This document shows, piece by piece, positions 41,809 to 51,167 of a DNA stretch of 64,000 nt (within the stretch, counting starts at the first letter, position 1; each line of letters opens with the position of its first letter). Location of the stretch: assembly GCA_900542825.1 (NCBI GenBank), contig UQOY01000001.1:124001-188000 (forward strand). Direction: 5' to 3'. This DNA comes from an uncultured Collinsella sp. GTDB lineage: Bacteria; Actinomycetota; Coriobacteriia; Coriobacteriales; Coriobacteriaceae. A program made the position numbers and the translations under genes. Below the pieces are notes generated by a model. It was not told where the DNA came from. It saw only the letters and a program-made list of their open reading frames with translations, and made no database searches.

Positions 41809-42005
41809 AACCGCAACCATGGTTCCGGCGGACGGCGCTCAAGCACAAACTGGCGGCATTCATTCATGAAAAGCAGGTCTTGTTGCCTGCTAAAGCGTTT
41901 GACCAAAAAACGCCCAAGCGTTTACACAAAAGTCGCGCTATCATGCAGTCGAACGCGGTAAACACCTTTAGCATTTGCGCCGCACAGACCAGAGAGGAAC
42001 CATCC

Positions 42006-42473
42006 ATGAAGATCGGTATCGGTAACGACCACGCCGCCGTCGAGCTCAAGAACATCATTTCCGAGCACCTGAAGGAGCGCGGCTGCGAGGTCGTGAACTT
42101 TGGCACCGACACCTCCGAGAGCTTTGACTACCCCATCGCCGGCTACAAGGTTGGTAAGGCCGTTGCCAACGGCGATGTCGATCTGGGCATCCTCATCTGT
42201 GGCACCGGCGTCGGGATCAGCCTGGCTGCCAACAAGGTGGAGGGCGTACGCGCCGTCGTGTGCTCCGAGCCTTTCAGTGCCAAGCTCTCGCGCATGCACA
42301 ACAATACCAACGTGCTCGCCTTTGGTGCCCGCGTCGTGGGCTCCGAGCTCGCCAAGATGATCGTCGACGAGTGGCTCGACGCCGAGTTTGAGGGCGGCCG
42401 CCACGAGCGTCGCGTCAATCTCCTCAACGAGATCGACCAGACGCGCGGCCTTAAGATCGTCGACGAAGCCTAA
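42006..42473 (+). CDS. rpiB: Ribose-5-phosphate isomerase B
   Basis: A 155-residue RpiB/LacAB-type isomerase interconverting ribose-5-phosphate and ribulose-5-phosphate. N-terminal G-N-D-H-A-A, the catalytic Cys in L-I-C-G-T-G-V-G-I-S and C-terminal R-H-E-R-R motifs are intact. The ATG at 42006 has GAGAGGA upstream. Its own terminator (42501-42535) follows. Confidence 0.94.
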   Translation: MKIGIGNDHAAVELKNIISEHLKERGCEVVNFGTDTSESFDYPIAGYKVGKAVANGDVDLGILICGTGVGISLAANKVEGVRAVVCSEPFSAKLSRMHNNTNVLAFGARVVGSELAKMIVDEWLDAEFEGGRHERRVNLLNEIDQTRGLKIVDEA

Positions 42474-42500
42474 ACCACTCAGCACCACAAGCTAACAGCA

Positions 42501-42535
42501 GGGGTCCGCTTGGAACACATGTCCGAGCGGGCCCC
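42501..42535 (+). terminator. Terminator of rpiB
   Basis: GGGGTCCGCT (42501-42510) pairs with AGCGGGCCCC near 42526-42535 around a further TGGA/TCC tip, followed by TTCATAGATTTT. The U tract is weak. Confidence 0.6.
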
Positions 42536-42552
42536 TTCATAGATTTTGGAAT

Positions 42553-42587
42553 AAAAAGGGCGCCGCGGATGGAGTTCCGCGGCGCCC
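42553..42587 (-). terminator. Terminator of ndk
   Basis: GGGCGCCGCGGA (42558-42569) pairs perfectly with TCCGCGGCGCCC (42576-42587). On the minus strand TTTTTAT follows. Confidence 0.9.
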
Positions 42588-42625
42588 AAGCCACACGCTA
42601 ACAGCTTTAAGGAGTCAAAGCTGGT

Positions 42626-43030
42626 TTAGCCAAAGAAGCGCTTGATCTCGATCTCGGCGTTCTCCAGGCAGTCGGATCCGTGGATCACGTTGGCGTTGAC
42701 ATCGACAGCGAAATCGCCGCGAATGGTGCCGGGGGCAGCATCAAGCGGGTTGGTAGCGCCCATAAGGGTGCGCATCTTGGAGACAGCGGAGAGACCGGAA
42801 ACGACCATCTTGACGACCGGACCGCTCGTCATAAAGTCGCAGAGACCGCCAAAGAAGGGCTTGTCGGCCAGATGGGCGTAGTGCTCCTCGACGGTAGCGC
42901 GCTCGAGCGTGGTCATCTCCATGCGCTCGATGACAAGGCCGCTACGCTCAATGCGAGCGACGATCTCGCCGATCTTGCGGTCGCGCACAGCGTCGGGCTT
43001 AATCATGATGAAGGTCTTCTCGATAGCCAT
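42626..43030 (-). CDS. ndk: Nucleoside diphosphate kinase
   Basis: A 134-residue NDK exchanging phosphates between NTPs and NDPs. The phosphohistidine site N-V-I-H-G-S-D is present, as is M-I-K-P-D-A-V near the N-terminus and R-G-D-F. Length is standard. AGGTAG lies upstream of the ATG at 43030; an in-frame start 14 codons earlier is not needed. Confidence 0.96.
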   Translation of the reverse strand: MAIEKTFIMIKPDAVRDRKIGEIVARIERSGLVIERMEMTTLERATVEEHYAHLADKPFFGGLCDFMTSGPVVKMVVSGLSAVSKMRTLMGATNPLDAAPGTIRGDFAVDVNANVIHGSDCLENAEIEIKRFFG

Positions 43031-43413
43031 AAGGTAGCCTTTCAAGTAGGTTCGCGCGTGCCCAAGTCCCATTCCGGCACCCGCCTGGACTGCATCGTAA
43101 CAGAGTTTTAGCTGCAGTTAAACAAAAAGCTGTTTTTTGAAACGCTACAATTAATTAAAGCGTTCCATTTGTGTCACTTCTGTTTCGAAGCCCGATTAGA
43201 GTACCATCCGACCGCTCATCAACCGCATCGAACCGAGCAGACGGTCCGTTGCCGCCCGTGAACGTACCCCCTTCACAACCTGCCCAAAGGTCCTACAGAA
43301 GTTCTCGACAAGCCCCTCCCCCATAGCAACAAAATACGGACGCCCACATCAGCAGACGTCCGTAAAGCAAAACCGATTTATCAATACATGGCAAAACGGC
43401 TTCAGCCAAACCT
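43031..43413. other. Intergenic region between ndk and argH
   Basis: No gene seen in this 383-bp stretch. It contains an A/T-rich segment with AACGCT...AGCGTT (about 43141-43165) that may be part of the ndk promoter region, and the argH terminator at its right end. Confidence 0.5.
43331..43364 (-). terminator. Terminator of argH
   Basis: TACGGACG (43335-43342) pairs with CGTCCGTA (43357-43364); on the minus strand TTTTG follows. Confidence 0.75.
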
Positions 43414-44844
43414 CTACTTTGCCCCGTGGCCCATCTCGACGACCTTGGTTAACGAGCCAAACACACCTTCGTCGGCAATGAGTTGTGCCTCGGCACGCTG
43501 CAGCTGCACGGCAACGGCGGCAGGAGCGGTGCCGCCCTCGGTCGTGCGCGCGGCGACAATCGACGGGATGTCGAGCGCCTCGGTAATATCGCGCTCAAAG
43601 AGCGGGCTTGCCTCCTGGAACACCTCAAACGGCAGGTCCTCAAGATTGCAGCCGCGCTTCTCACACATCAGGACCAGATGGCCCACCACGGCATGCGCCT
43701 CACGGAACGGCAGGCCACGCTTAGCCAGGTAATCGGCAACATCGGTGGCGGCAAGGTGCCCCACGCCGCACTCGCGCGCCATGGCATCCTCGTTGACAGT
43801 CCAGGTCGAGATCATGCCCGCCATAACGGACAGGCACTGCATAAGCGTATGGGCGGTATCGAGCGCGCCCTCCTTGTCCTCCTGCAAGTCCTTGTTATAG
43901 GCCAGCGGCAGGCCCTTCATAGTCACAAGCAGCTGCACCAGGTTGCCATAGACTCGGCCACTCTTGCCGCGGATAAGCTCGGCAAAATCGGGGTTCTTCT
44001 TCTGCGGCATGATGGACGACCCAGTGGAGTAGGAGTCGGAAAGCGTGATAAAGCCGAATTCGGAGCTCGACCACAGCACGATCTCCTCGGAAAGACGCGA
44101 CAGGTGCATCGCCATGACGGAGCCGGCGTAATGCAGGTCGAGGAGGAAATCACGGTCGGAAACCGCATCGAGCGAGTTGGGGATCACGCCCGCAAAGCCA
44201 AGTTCGGCGGCCGTCATCTGACGATCGAGCGGATAGCTCGTACCGGCAAGCGCGGCAGCGCCCAGCGGGCAGTTGTCGGCAGCATCAAAGGCGGCCTTCA
44301 GGCGTGTAAAGTCGCGCGCGAACATCCAGGAATACGCCAGCAGATGATGCGACAGCAGCACGGGCTGAGCATGCTGCATGTGCGTGTAGCCCGGCAGAAT
44401 CACCTTGTCATACTTCTTGGCCGCATCCACCAGCACATGGCGCAGCTCAAGATTGGCCTCCATGAGCTCCTTGGCCAGCGCCTTGACGCCCAGGCGCGTA
44501 TCGGTCGCCACCTGGTCGTTGCGCGAACGCCCGGTATGCAGGCGCTTACCGGCCTCGCCGATGCGGCGCGTCAGCTCGCTCTCGATGGACATATGAATGT
44601 CCTCGTCGTTGATGTCGAAGGTGAAGTTGCCGGCATCGATATCCTGCTCGATTCCGGTCAGACCCTCGGCAATCGCCTGCTCGTCCTCGGCGCTGATAAT
44701 GCCCTGGGTCGCCAGCATCTTGGCATGTGCCTTAGAGCCGGCGATATCCTGCTTATAGAGATGTTTGTCGACCGGCAACGACGCGCCAAACTCCTGCGTG
44801 ACCTCAGCCACGCCTGCCTCAAAACGACCGCCCCAAAGAGCCAT
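43414..44844 (-). CDS. argH: Argininosuccinate lyase
   Basis: A 476-residue enzyme making arginine and fumarate from argininosuccinate, the last step of arginine synthesis. The fumarase/lyase signature S-S-I-M-P-Q-K-K-N-P-D is present, plus H-T-G-R-S-R-N-D-Q and T-H-M-Q-H-A-Q-P. The ATG at 44844 has GGGGA upstream; upstream codons in frame are leader sequence. It follows argG with a small gene in between. Confidence 0.96.
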   Translation of the reverse strand: MALWGGRFEAGVAEVTQEFGASLPVDKHLYKQDIAGSKAHAKMLATQGIISAEDEQAIAEGLTGIEQDIDAGNFTFDINDEDIHMSIESELTRRIGEAGKRLHTGRSRNDQVATDTRLGVKALAKELMEANLELRHVLVDAAKKYDKVILPGYTHMQHAQPVLLSHHLLAYSWMFARDFTRLKAAFDAADNCPLGAAALAGTSYPLDRQMTAAELGFAGVIPNSLDAVSDRDFLLDLHYAGSVMAMHLSRLSEEIVLWSSSEFGFITLSDSYSTGSSIMPQKKNPDFAELIRGKSGRVYGNLVQLLVTMKGLPLAYNKDLQEDKEGALDTAHTLMQCLSVMAGMISTWTVNEDAMARECGVGHLAATDVADYLAKRGLPFREAHAVVGHLVLMCEKRGCNLEDLPFEVFQEASPLFERDITEALDIPSIVAARTTEGGTAPAAVAVQLQRAEAQLIADEGVFGSLTKVVEMGHGAK

Positions 44845-44962
44845 GGAACCGTCCCCTTTCATCAAATACCAAAACAAGCGCCCAAAGCAATGCGCCCTGT
44901 CGCTAAAGCGATTTTTCAACCGCTAGTTTTACACACTCCCTGCCGTGCGCGGGGCCATGTAG

Positions 44963-45133
44963 CTAATTTGCAAAGAAGTGACGCACCATGCACTTGGCGC
45001 CCAACGTTTCCCTCCGGATGTTGCCCTGCGAACCATCGATCCAGGCCTTCAGGCTCATAGGGACATCCTCGACCTTTGCAGCATCGAACTCGGGCGCGAG
45101 GGCAAGTAAGGCATGCGCGATAGCACTGAACAT
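44963..45133 (-). CDS. Small uncharacterised protein between argG and argH
   Basis: A 56-codon ORF starting M-F-S-A-I-A-H-A-L-L and ending R-H-F-F-A-N. GAGGAG sits 9 bases before the ATG, which is a strong site for this genome. Codon third positions favour C and G, as in real genes here. No signal peptide, cysteine motif or recognised domain. Position between the last two genes of arginine synthesis suggests co-transcription and a role in that pathway or its control, but this is inference. Confidence 0.6.
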   Translation of the reverse strand: MFSAIAHALLALAPEFDAAKVEDVPMSLKAWIDGSQGNIRRETLGAKCMVRHFFAN

Positions 45134-45366
45134 AATGGATACTCCTCATATATATAGGCGCAGGGCCGCCAAATTGATAGAAGGAGCCCCGCCGGACAAC
45201 CCCGGCGGGGCTCGGACTCAGCCGCAGACGCGGCATCATATATGCGGGCGGAACGTAGGGGCCACCGATGTTAAGAAGTGTCAGCAAGCATAACGAAAGG
45301 TAGGGACCCCGTGCACCCGTTATGTATCACGCGGATGGGCCGCGCGGATACCAAGGGAAGGAAGGC
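45134..45366 (-). other. argG to small-gene spacer with GC-rich hairpin
   Basis: On the minus strand the argG stop is followed by 233 bases. A strong hairpin (GAGCCCCGCCGG / CCGGCGGGGCTC, 45184-45213) is followed by CTTCTATC rather than a T run. Sequences ending in CGCATATATGATG and CGCCTATATATATGAGG recur on either side of it, giving an apparent duplicated leader. It may control read-through into the small gene and argH. Confidence 0.45.
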
Positions 45367-46593
45367 TTAAGCCTGGACGGCAGCGGAGCTGGGACCCTGG
45401 ACCTTAGCCCACGTCTTGAGCGACAGCGTATCGATCTCGATAAAGCCGGCGCTGGCCTTCTCGTCAAACGTGGTGTCGCGGTCGTAGGTGGCCAGGCCGT
45501 AATCGTAGAGGCTGAAGGGGCTCTTGCGGCCGACGACATGGCAGTTGCCCTTAAAGAACTTCAAACGGACGGTGCCGGTCACGAACTTCTGGGTGTCGGC
45601 CATAAAGGCGTCGAGCGCGTTTTTGAGCGGGCTGTACCACTGGCCGTTGTACACGGCGGTGGCCCAATCCTGCTCGAGCTTAATCTTAGTCTTGAGCAGG
45701 TCGCCCTCAACGCAAATATCCTCGAGTGCCTTGTGGGCGGTGATGAGCGTCAGGGCGCCGGGAACCTCATAGCACTCGCGGCTCTTGAGGCCCACCAGAC
45801 GATCCTCAACCAGGTCGAGACGGCCAAAGCCGTTGTCGCCCGAAATCTTGTTGAGCGCGATGACGATCTCGGAGAGTTTCATCTTCTTGCCGTCGACGGC
45901 GACGGGCTTGCCGGCCTCAAACTCAATCTCGGTGTAGGTCGGGGTGTCGGGCGTGTCCTCGGGGTTCTTGGTCATAACCCAGGCGTCGTCGAGCGGCTCG
46001 TTCCAGGGATCCTCCAGGTGACCGCACTCGATGGCGCGACCCCACAGGTTGTCGTCGATGGAATAGGGGTTGTCGTTGGCACCCTCGGGAACCGGCACGT
46101 TGTGGGCGTGGGCATAGGCGACCTCGTCGGGACGGCACTTCAGATCCCACTCGCGAACCGGGGCGATAACCTTGAGCCCAGGGTCGAGGGCCTTGACGGC
46201 AGCCTCAAAACGAACCTGGTCGTTGCCCTTGCCGGTGCAGCCGTGGGCGACATACGTGGCGCCAAACTCGTGAGCGACCTCGACGAGCTTCTTGGCAAGC
46301 AGCGGACGGGACAGAGCAGAGAGCAGCGGATACTTGTTCTCGTACATGGAGTTGGCAGCGATGGCCTTGGTCAGGAACTCATCGGAGAACTCGTCGCGCA
46401 GGTCGAGCACCTGACAATCGAGAACGCCCAGGTCGAGCGCCTTCTGCTTCTTGGCATCCAGGCCGGTCTCCTCCTGGCCCACGTTGCCGCAGACGCAAAC
46501 GACATCGAGATTCTTCTCGTCCTGGAGCCACTTGACACATACGGATGTATCAAGACCACCGGAATATGCGAGAACGACTTTTTCCTTGCTCAT
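45367..46593 (-). CDS. argG: Argininosuccinate synthase
   Basis: A 408-residue enzyme joining citrulline and aspartate using ATP. The PP-loop A-Y-S-G-G-L-D-T-S is at residues 9-17; H-G-C-T-G-K-G-N-D-Q is intact. Length is standard. GAAAGGA precedes the ATG at 46593. It precedes argH in transcription. Confidence 0.96.
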   Translation of the reverse strand: MSKEKVVLAYSGGLDTSVCVKWLQDEKNLDVVCVCGNVGQEETGLDAKKQKALDLGVLDCQVLDLRDEFSDEFLTKAIAANSMYENKYPLLSALSRPLLAKKLVEVAHEFGATYVAHGCTGKGNDQVRFEAAVKALDPGLKVIAPVREWDLKCRPDEVAYAHAHNVPVPEGANDNPYSIDDNLWGRAIECGHLEDPWNEPLDDAWVMTKNPEDTPDTPTYTEIEFEAGKPVAVDGKKMKLSEIVIALNKISGDNGFGRLDLVEDRLVGLKSRECYEVPGALTLITAHKALEDICVEGDLLKTKIKLEQDWATAVYNGQWYSPLKNALDAFMADTQKFVTGTVRLKFFKGNCHVVGRKSPFSLYDYGLATYDRDTTFDEKASAGFIEIDTLSLKTWAKVQGPSSAAVQA

Positions 46594-47147
46594 GGCTGTT
46601 TCCTTTCGCCCTTGGTAGCTAATTAGAACATCGGTCAGGTGCAAGTCATTTCAAGGTCAAAAACCGTGCAATATCAGGTTAAATAGCAAAAATCAGCACA
46701 TACATGCCCTAGAAACATGCAGCAATGTCGTGCTAAAACCCAACGACCTCAAAATGACTCTGTTGAGGCAATTCGCCCCATACGGACAGAGACGATTGTT
46801 ATCGTCGTCGGGAAATTGCGCGCTGGCGTCGGATGGCATTGTCTGCAGTAGTGATGATCTTTACGAACTGCATCTGCCTCTCCTTTCACCTATCGCCGGG
46901 CGCAATTCAAATATCGTAAACGGTACCTTTTCCTCGGTAAGCGGTTGTTCTTCCGTCTCCGTTTTCGATGGTCGCTATATTACGCTAAAGTGCCTGCTGC
47001 ACAAGCGACAAATTCAAATTTCTGAAAAGTTTTTTCATTACTTTGTGAATGAAGATGCAAACGCGCGCCAATCCTGAGAAAATACGCCTGACTACGAGTT
47101 GATGGTTATAACGTCTGAAACAATTTCGAAACGAAAGGCTCGCTTTT
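46594..47147. other. 554-bp intergenic region between argG and Cof-type phosphatase
   Basis: A divergent promoter region of lower G+C than its surroundings. No arginine-repressor box could be identified with confidence. A GTG-initiated plus-strand frame (46730-47077) lacks a ribosome site and coding bias and is not called. TTTTTTCATTACTTTGTGAATG near 47027 may include the promoter of the downstream gene. Confidence 0.4.
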
Positions 47148-47975
47148 ATGCAAACTTACGAATCGGACGCCAATATTGGAAACATTAAGCTCATCGCCGT
47201 CGACATGGACAAGACGCTGCTGACCGACAAGCGCGTTCTGCCTCAGGGCCTTGACGAGCGCCTGGACAAGCTCGCCGAGGCTGGCATCGTGTTCTGCCCC
47301 GCCAGCGGACGTCCCGCCCCCAAACTCGAGGAGATGTTCGAGGGCATCAAGAACCGCCTCGCCTTTTGTCCCGACAACGGCGCATGCGTGATCTATCGTG
47401 GCAGCTATATCTATAAGAGCATTATCGACGTGGAGCTGTACCAGCAGGTCTTGAGCCGCGCCTCGGAGGATCCTCGCGCTGTCCCCGTCCTGTGTTGCTT
47501 CGACGAGTTCTACGTGCTTGCCCGCGACCATCAATACCACGACGAGATCAGCGTCTACTACAACACAATCAACTACGTCGACAGCTTTGAGGGCATTGAT
47601 ATCGAGTCCAACAAGATCTCGATCTTCTTCCCCGCTTACGATGCCGAGCCCGCATTCCGAGAGACCTATAGCCCCGAGTTCTCGGACAAGCTCTACGTCA
47701 CCAACGCCGGGCGCGAGTGGATCGACTTCATGAACTTGGGCGTCGACAAGGGCGCTGGCGTCGCGCACCTGTGCGAGCAGCTCGGGATCGATATCGCCGA
47801 CGCCGCCGCCGTGGGCGATACCTACAACGACATCCCCATGCTCGAGCGCGTCGGTCACAGCTTTATCGTGGACAATGCCGAGGAGCACATGAACGCGCAC
47901 GCCAAGTGGCGCATTCCGAGCAACAACGACGGGGGCGTACTGACGCTCATCGACGCCATCTTGGCGGCTCGGTAG
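47148..47975 (+). CDS. Cof-type HAD-IIB phosphatase
   Basis: A 275-residue HAD hydrolase of the Cof subfamily. Motif I is I-A-V-D-M-D-K-T-L-L; motif II S-G-R; motif III Lys in D-K-G-A-G-V; motif IV V-G-D-T-Y-N-D-I-P-M. A C2-type cap lies between. Likely a sugar-phosphate phosphatase of unknown substrate. CGAAAGG precedes the ATG. Its last codons form one arm of a long palindrome. Confidence 0.88.
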   Translation: MQTYESDANIGNIKLIAVDMDKTLLTDKRVLPQGLDERLDKLAEAGIVFCPASGRPAPKLEEMFEGIKNRLAFCPDNGACVIYRGSYIYKSIIDVELYQQVLSRASEDPRAVPVLCCFDEFYVLARDHQYHDEISVYYNTINYVDSFEGIDIESNKISIFFPAYDAEPAFRETYSPEFSDKLYVTNAGREWIDFMNLGVDKGAGVAHLCEQLGIDIADAAAVGDTYNDIPMLERVGHSFIVDNAEEHMNAHAKWRIPSNNDGGVLTLIDAILAAR

Positions 47976-48146
47976 CCGTCCCATCGGGTCTGGCCGGGCG
48001 GCACGGGTTAACTTTTCGCTCGGTCAGGTCCTGCGCAAGACGAAAGCCACATTAAGTGGCTTTCTTTGCGTGCGGAATCTACGAAAAGTTAACCCGTGCC
48101 GCCCTGCCAGGCCCTAGGTTTACTTACCTGCCGCCAAGATGGCGTC
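47952..48146. repeat. Nested long palindrome at the 3' end of the Cof-type gene
   Basis: Three nested levels of inverted repeat. The outer arms are 17 bp and perfect (47952-47968, inside the coding end, with 48130-48146). The middle arms are 33 bp with two mismatches (47986-48018 with 48082-48114). The inner stem GAAAGCCAC/GTGGCTTTC has a 5-base loop. No gene fits inside. It lies between convergent genes and has no T run. Confidence 0.92.
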
Positions 48147-48183
48147 TTGAGTGTCTAGATACTTAGCTGAATATATTTGGATG

Positions 48184-48215
48184 AAGGGGGCTCCTTGTTG
48201 GCAAGGAGCCCCCTT
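48184..48215. terminator. Bidirectional terminator between Cof-type gene and polA
   Basis: AAGGGGGCTCCTT (48184-48196) pairs with AAGGAGCCCCCTT (48203-48215). It is 36 bp past the polA stop. U tracts are short on both strands. Confidence 0.75.
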
Positions 48216-48250
48216 CTGGTTTTGGTTACTTTGGGGTTGTTGGTGCGTCT

Positions 48251-51001
48251 TTATTTGGCGTCGGCCCAGGTTATGCCGGTGCTGGCTTCGGCGATCAACG
48301 GCACGCGGAGGTCTACTACGTGCTCCATGACGTCGCGGACCATGGCGGTGAGGCGCTCGACTTCGTCGATGGGGCACTCAAAGTCCAGTTCGTCGTGCAC
48401 CTGCAGGATCATGTGGGCGGCAAAGCCCTCTTCTTCCAGACGGCGGCTTACTCGGGCCATCGCAATCTTGATGATGTCGGCGGCGGTGCCCTGCATGGGG
48501 TGGTTCATGGCCGTGCGCTCGCCAAAGCCGCGGAGTTGCGGGTTTTTGGCCTTGAGCTCGGGAATATGACGTCTGCGGCCATACATGGTCTCGGCATAGC
48601 CCGTCTGCTTGGCTCGCGCCACCACATTGTCGAGGAACGTGCGCACACCCGGGTAGGCCTCGTAGTAGCGGTCGATCATGTCGCGCGCCTCGGCCATCGA
48701 GATATGCAGCGACTGCGACAGGCCGTAGGCCTGCTGGCCATACACAATGCCAAAGTTCACGGCCTTGGCGCGACTGCGCAAGTTGGGCGTTACCTCGGAC
48801 ACCGGCACGCCAAACACGCGCGCGGCCGTCTCGGCATGGAAGTCCTCGCCTTCGTTAAAGGCGCGCACCAGGTGCTCGTCACCCGAGAGATGTGCCAGCA
48901 GACGCAGCTCGATCTGCGAGTAGTCCACCGCCAAAAAGACGCTTCCCTCGCCTGCCGAGAACGCCGTCTTGACGGTACGGCCCAGCTCCGAGCGCGTCGG
49001 GATGTTCTGCAAGTTCGGGTCGCTCGAGGACAGGCGACCCGTTGCCGTGATGGTCTGGTTGTACGTGGTGTGCACGCGACCGTCACCGCGGCGCAGCGGG
49101 CCCAGCGTGTCCAGATAGGTGGACTTGATCTTGGACTTCTCACGCCAGTCCAAGATCAGACGCACGATTTCGTGGTCACGGGCAAGGTCGCTCAGCACCT
49201 TGGCGTTGGTCGAATAGTAGCCGCGCTTGGTCTTTTTGAGGCCCTTGGTCGGAAGCCCCATAACGTCAAACAGCACGTGCGAGAGCTGCATAGGGCTGCC
49301 GATATTAAAGGTCTCGTCGCCGGCCAGGTCACGAATGCTGCGCTCGACCTCGGCAATCTGAGTCGCCAGGCCCTCGGACAGACTATGCAGACGGTCGGGG
49401 TCTACAAGCATGCCCGCGCGCTCCATCTTGGCAAGCACCGGCACGAGCGGCATCTCGATCCCGTCGAACACGTTGGCGGCGTTCTCGCGGGCCATGCGGT
49501 CACGCAGCGGTGCGACTAGCGCCAGCGACAAGGCCGCCCTGCGAGCGGCGGGCGCAGGAGCGTCCTCGCCGGCATCCTCCGCACCGCGCACCGCAGGCAG
49601 CGCCATCTGCAGATACGTATCGGCCAGATATGCCTCATCGAACTCGGAGCGGTCGGAATCCAACAGGTAGGCGGCAACCACGGTATCGAAGATGCGCGTG
49701 GAATCGACTGCCAGCGGATCCATGAGCTCGGACTCGGAAGAATCGATGGGCGAAAGCTCATGCAGCAGCGCCTTCATATCCGGGCTCGCCACGCGGCCCT
49801 CCATAAACAGGCGCGCAAGCACACCGGCGATCACGCCGTGGGCGAAGTTGAAGCCATCACCCACGGCAGTGGTGCCGCCGTCGCTCTCCTCAAGCGCAAG
49901 CAGCCCCTTGGACGTCGCCAGCCACAGCGTGCGTGTCAGGCCAAAAAGCGCGCCCTCCTCCTTGTCGTCGTCCACCACCGCGGCAATCCACTCGCCTGCC
50001 TCGATCGCACGAGCGATTTCGTCGGCAGCGGCAGCGAGCGCCTCGGCATCGCCGGCAGCAGCGCGCATAACGGGGGGAATCTCAAACGTGCTGGCAGCGG
50101 CCGCAGCCCCACCCTCGCCGCCAATCAGCGCCAAGAAACGGTTCTGCATGGCCGTAATGCCGAGTGTGCCCAGCGCCGCGGAGACTTCGTCGGCAGAAAA
50201 CGCCGGGAAGGATGTCGCGTCAAAGTCAAGCTCGACAGGCGCATCGGTGCGAATGGTTGCGACCTTGCGGCTCAACAGGGCATCGTCGATATGCGCACGC
50301 AGGTTTTCTCCCATCTTGCCCTTGACCTCGTCAGCATGCGCGATGACCTCGTCCAAGCTGCCGTACTGTGCGATGAGCGCGCTCGCCTTTTTGGGGCCGA
50401 TGCCCGGTACGCCGGGAATGTTGTCCGACGTATCGCCCTTCAGGCCGTAAAAATCGGGCACGAGCGCCGGCGTAATGCCGTGATACAGGTCATCCACGCT
50501 CTCGGGTGTCATGATCGCCACGTCGGACAGGCCCTTGCGAGTCGAGACCACGTTGACGTGCTCGGTCACGAGCTGATACATGTCGCGGTCGCCGGTCACC
50601 AGCAGCATGTCGCAGCCGGCCTCCTCACCCAGGCGAGCCATGGTACCCAGGATGTCGTCGCCTTCCCAGCCCTCGGACTGCAGAATCGGCACGTTGAGCG
50701 CCGTGAGCAGCTCCTTAATCATGGGAAACTGTGCGTGCAGATCGGGGTCCATGGGCGGACGCTGAGCCTTGTACTGCGGCAGCATCTCCATGCGCACACG
50801 CGGCTTGCCCTTGTCAAACGCCACAACAACGCCGTCGGGATTAAAGGCGTCAATCATCTTGAGGAACATATTCAAAAAGCCAAAGATTGCGTTGGTGGGA
50901 CGACCGTCCGGCGCGTTCATGGTCGGCGGCACGGCGTGGAAGGCGCGGTGCATGAGCGAGTTGCCGTCGATAACGGCAAAGGTGCGGCGCTTGTCAGACA
51001 T
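48251..51001 (-). CDS. polA: DNA polymerase I
   Basis: A 916-residue replication and repair polymerase. The 5'-3' exonuclease domain is residues 1 to about 290 (G-D-R-D-M-Y-Q-L, helix-hairpin-helix G-V-P-G-I-G-P-K-K-A). The central part aligns with a 3'-5' exonuclease fold but proofreading acids are not evident. The polymerase domain has motif A (D-Y-S-Q-I-E-L-R), motif B (R-S-R-A-K-A-V-N-F-G-I-V-Y-G) and motif C (V-H-D-E). GAGG lies upstream of the ATG at 51001. Confidence 0.96.
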   Translation of the reverse strand: MSDKRRTFAVIDGNSLMHRAFHAVPPTMNAPDGRPTNAIFGFLNMFLKMIDAFNPDGVVVAFDKGKPRVRMEMLPQYKAQRPPMDPDLHAQFPMIKELLTALNVPILQSEGWEGDDILGTMARLGEEAGCDMLLVTGDRDMYQLVTEHVNVVSTRKGLSDVAIMTPESVDDLYHGITPALVPDFYGLKGDTSDNIPGVPGIGPKKASALIAQYGSLDEVIAHADEVKGKMGENLRAHIDDALLSRKVATIRTDAPVELDFDATSFPAFSADEVSAALGTLGITAMQNRFLALIGGEGGAAAAASTFEIPPVMRAAAGDAEALAAAADEIARAIEAGEWIAAVVDDDKEEGALFGLTRTLWLATSKGLLALEESDGGTTAVGDGFNFAHGVIAGVLARLFMEGRVASPDMKALLHELSPIDSSESELMDPLAVDSTRIFDTVVAAYLLDSDRSEFDEAYLADTYLQMALPAVRGAEDAGEDAPAPAARRAALSLALVAPLRDRMARENAANVFDGIEMPLVPVLAKMERAGMLVDPDRLHSLSEGLATQIAEVERSIRDLAGDETFNIGSPMQLSHVLFDVMGLPTKGLKKTKRGYYSTNAKVLSDLARDHEIVRLILDWREKSKIKSTYLDTLGPLRRGDGRVHTTYNQTITATGRLSSSDPNLQNIPTRSELGRTVKTAFSAGEGSVFLAVDYSQIELRLLAHLSGDEHLVRAFNEGEDFHAETAARVFGVPVSEVTPNLRSRAKAVNFGIVYGQQAYGLSQSLHISMAEARDMIDRYYEAYPGVRTFLDNVVARAKQTGYAETMYGRRRHIPELKAKNPQLRGFGERTAMNHPMQGTAADIIKIAMARVSRRLEEEGFAAHMILQVHDELDFECPIDEVERLTAMVRDVMEHVVDLRVPLIAEASTGITWADAK

Positions 51002-51167
51002 ATTGAATACCTCGCTTTGGGCTGGGCACGGTTTGCTCACACCAGTTTACACGCTCCCCGCCCTGCGGCCACCACACAACAGGCTTCCCTGCCGCCGCGG
51101 GCCCGCGCGTGATACGATGGCTCACGGTACATCAACCAGCACGATCGATCCGAAAGGAGCCTGCGTC

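Noticed and set aside
46730..47077. 115-codon plus-strand ORF upstream of the Cof-type gene
   Set aside because: GTG start without ribosome site, poor codon bias, no recognisable domain, and it covers a likely divergent promoter region.
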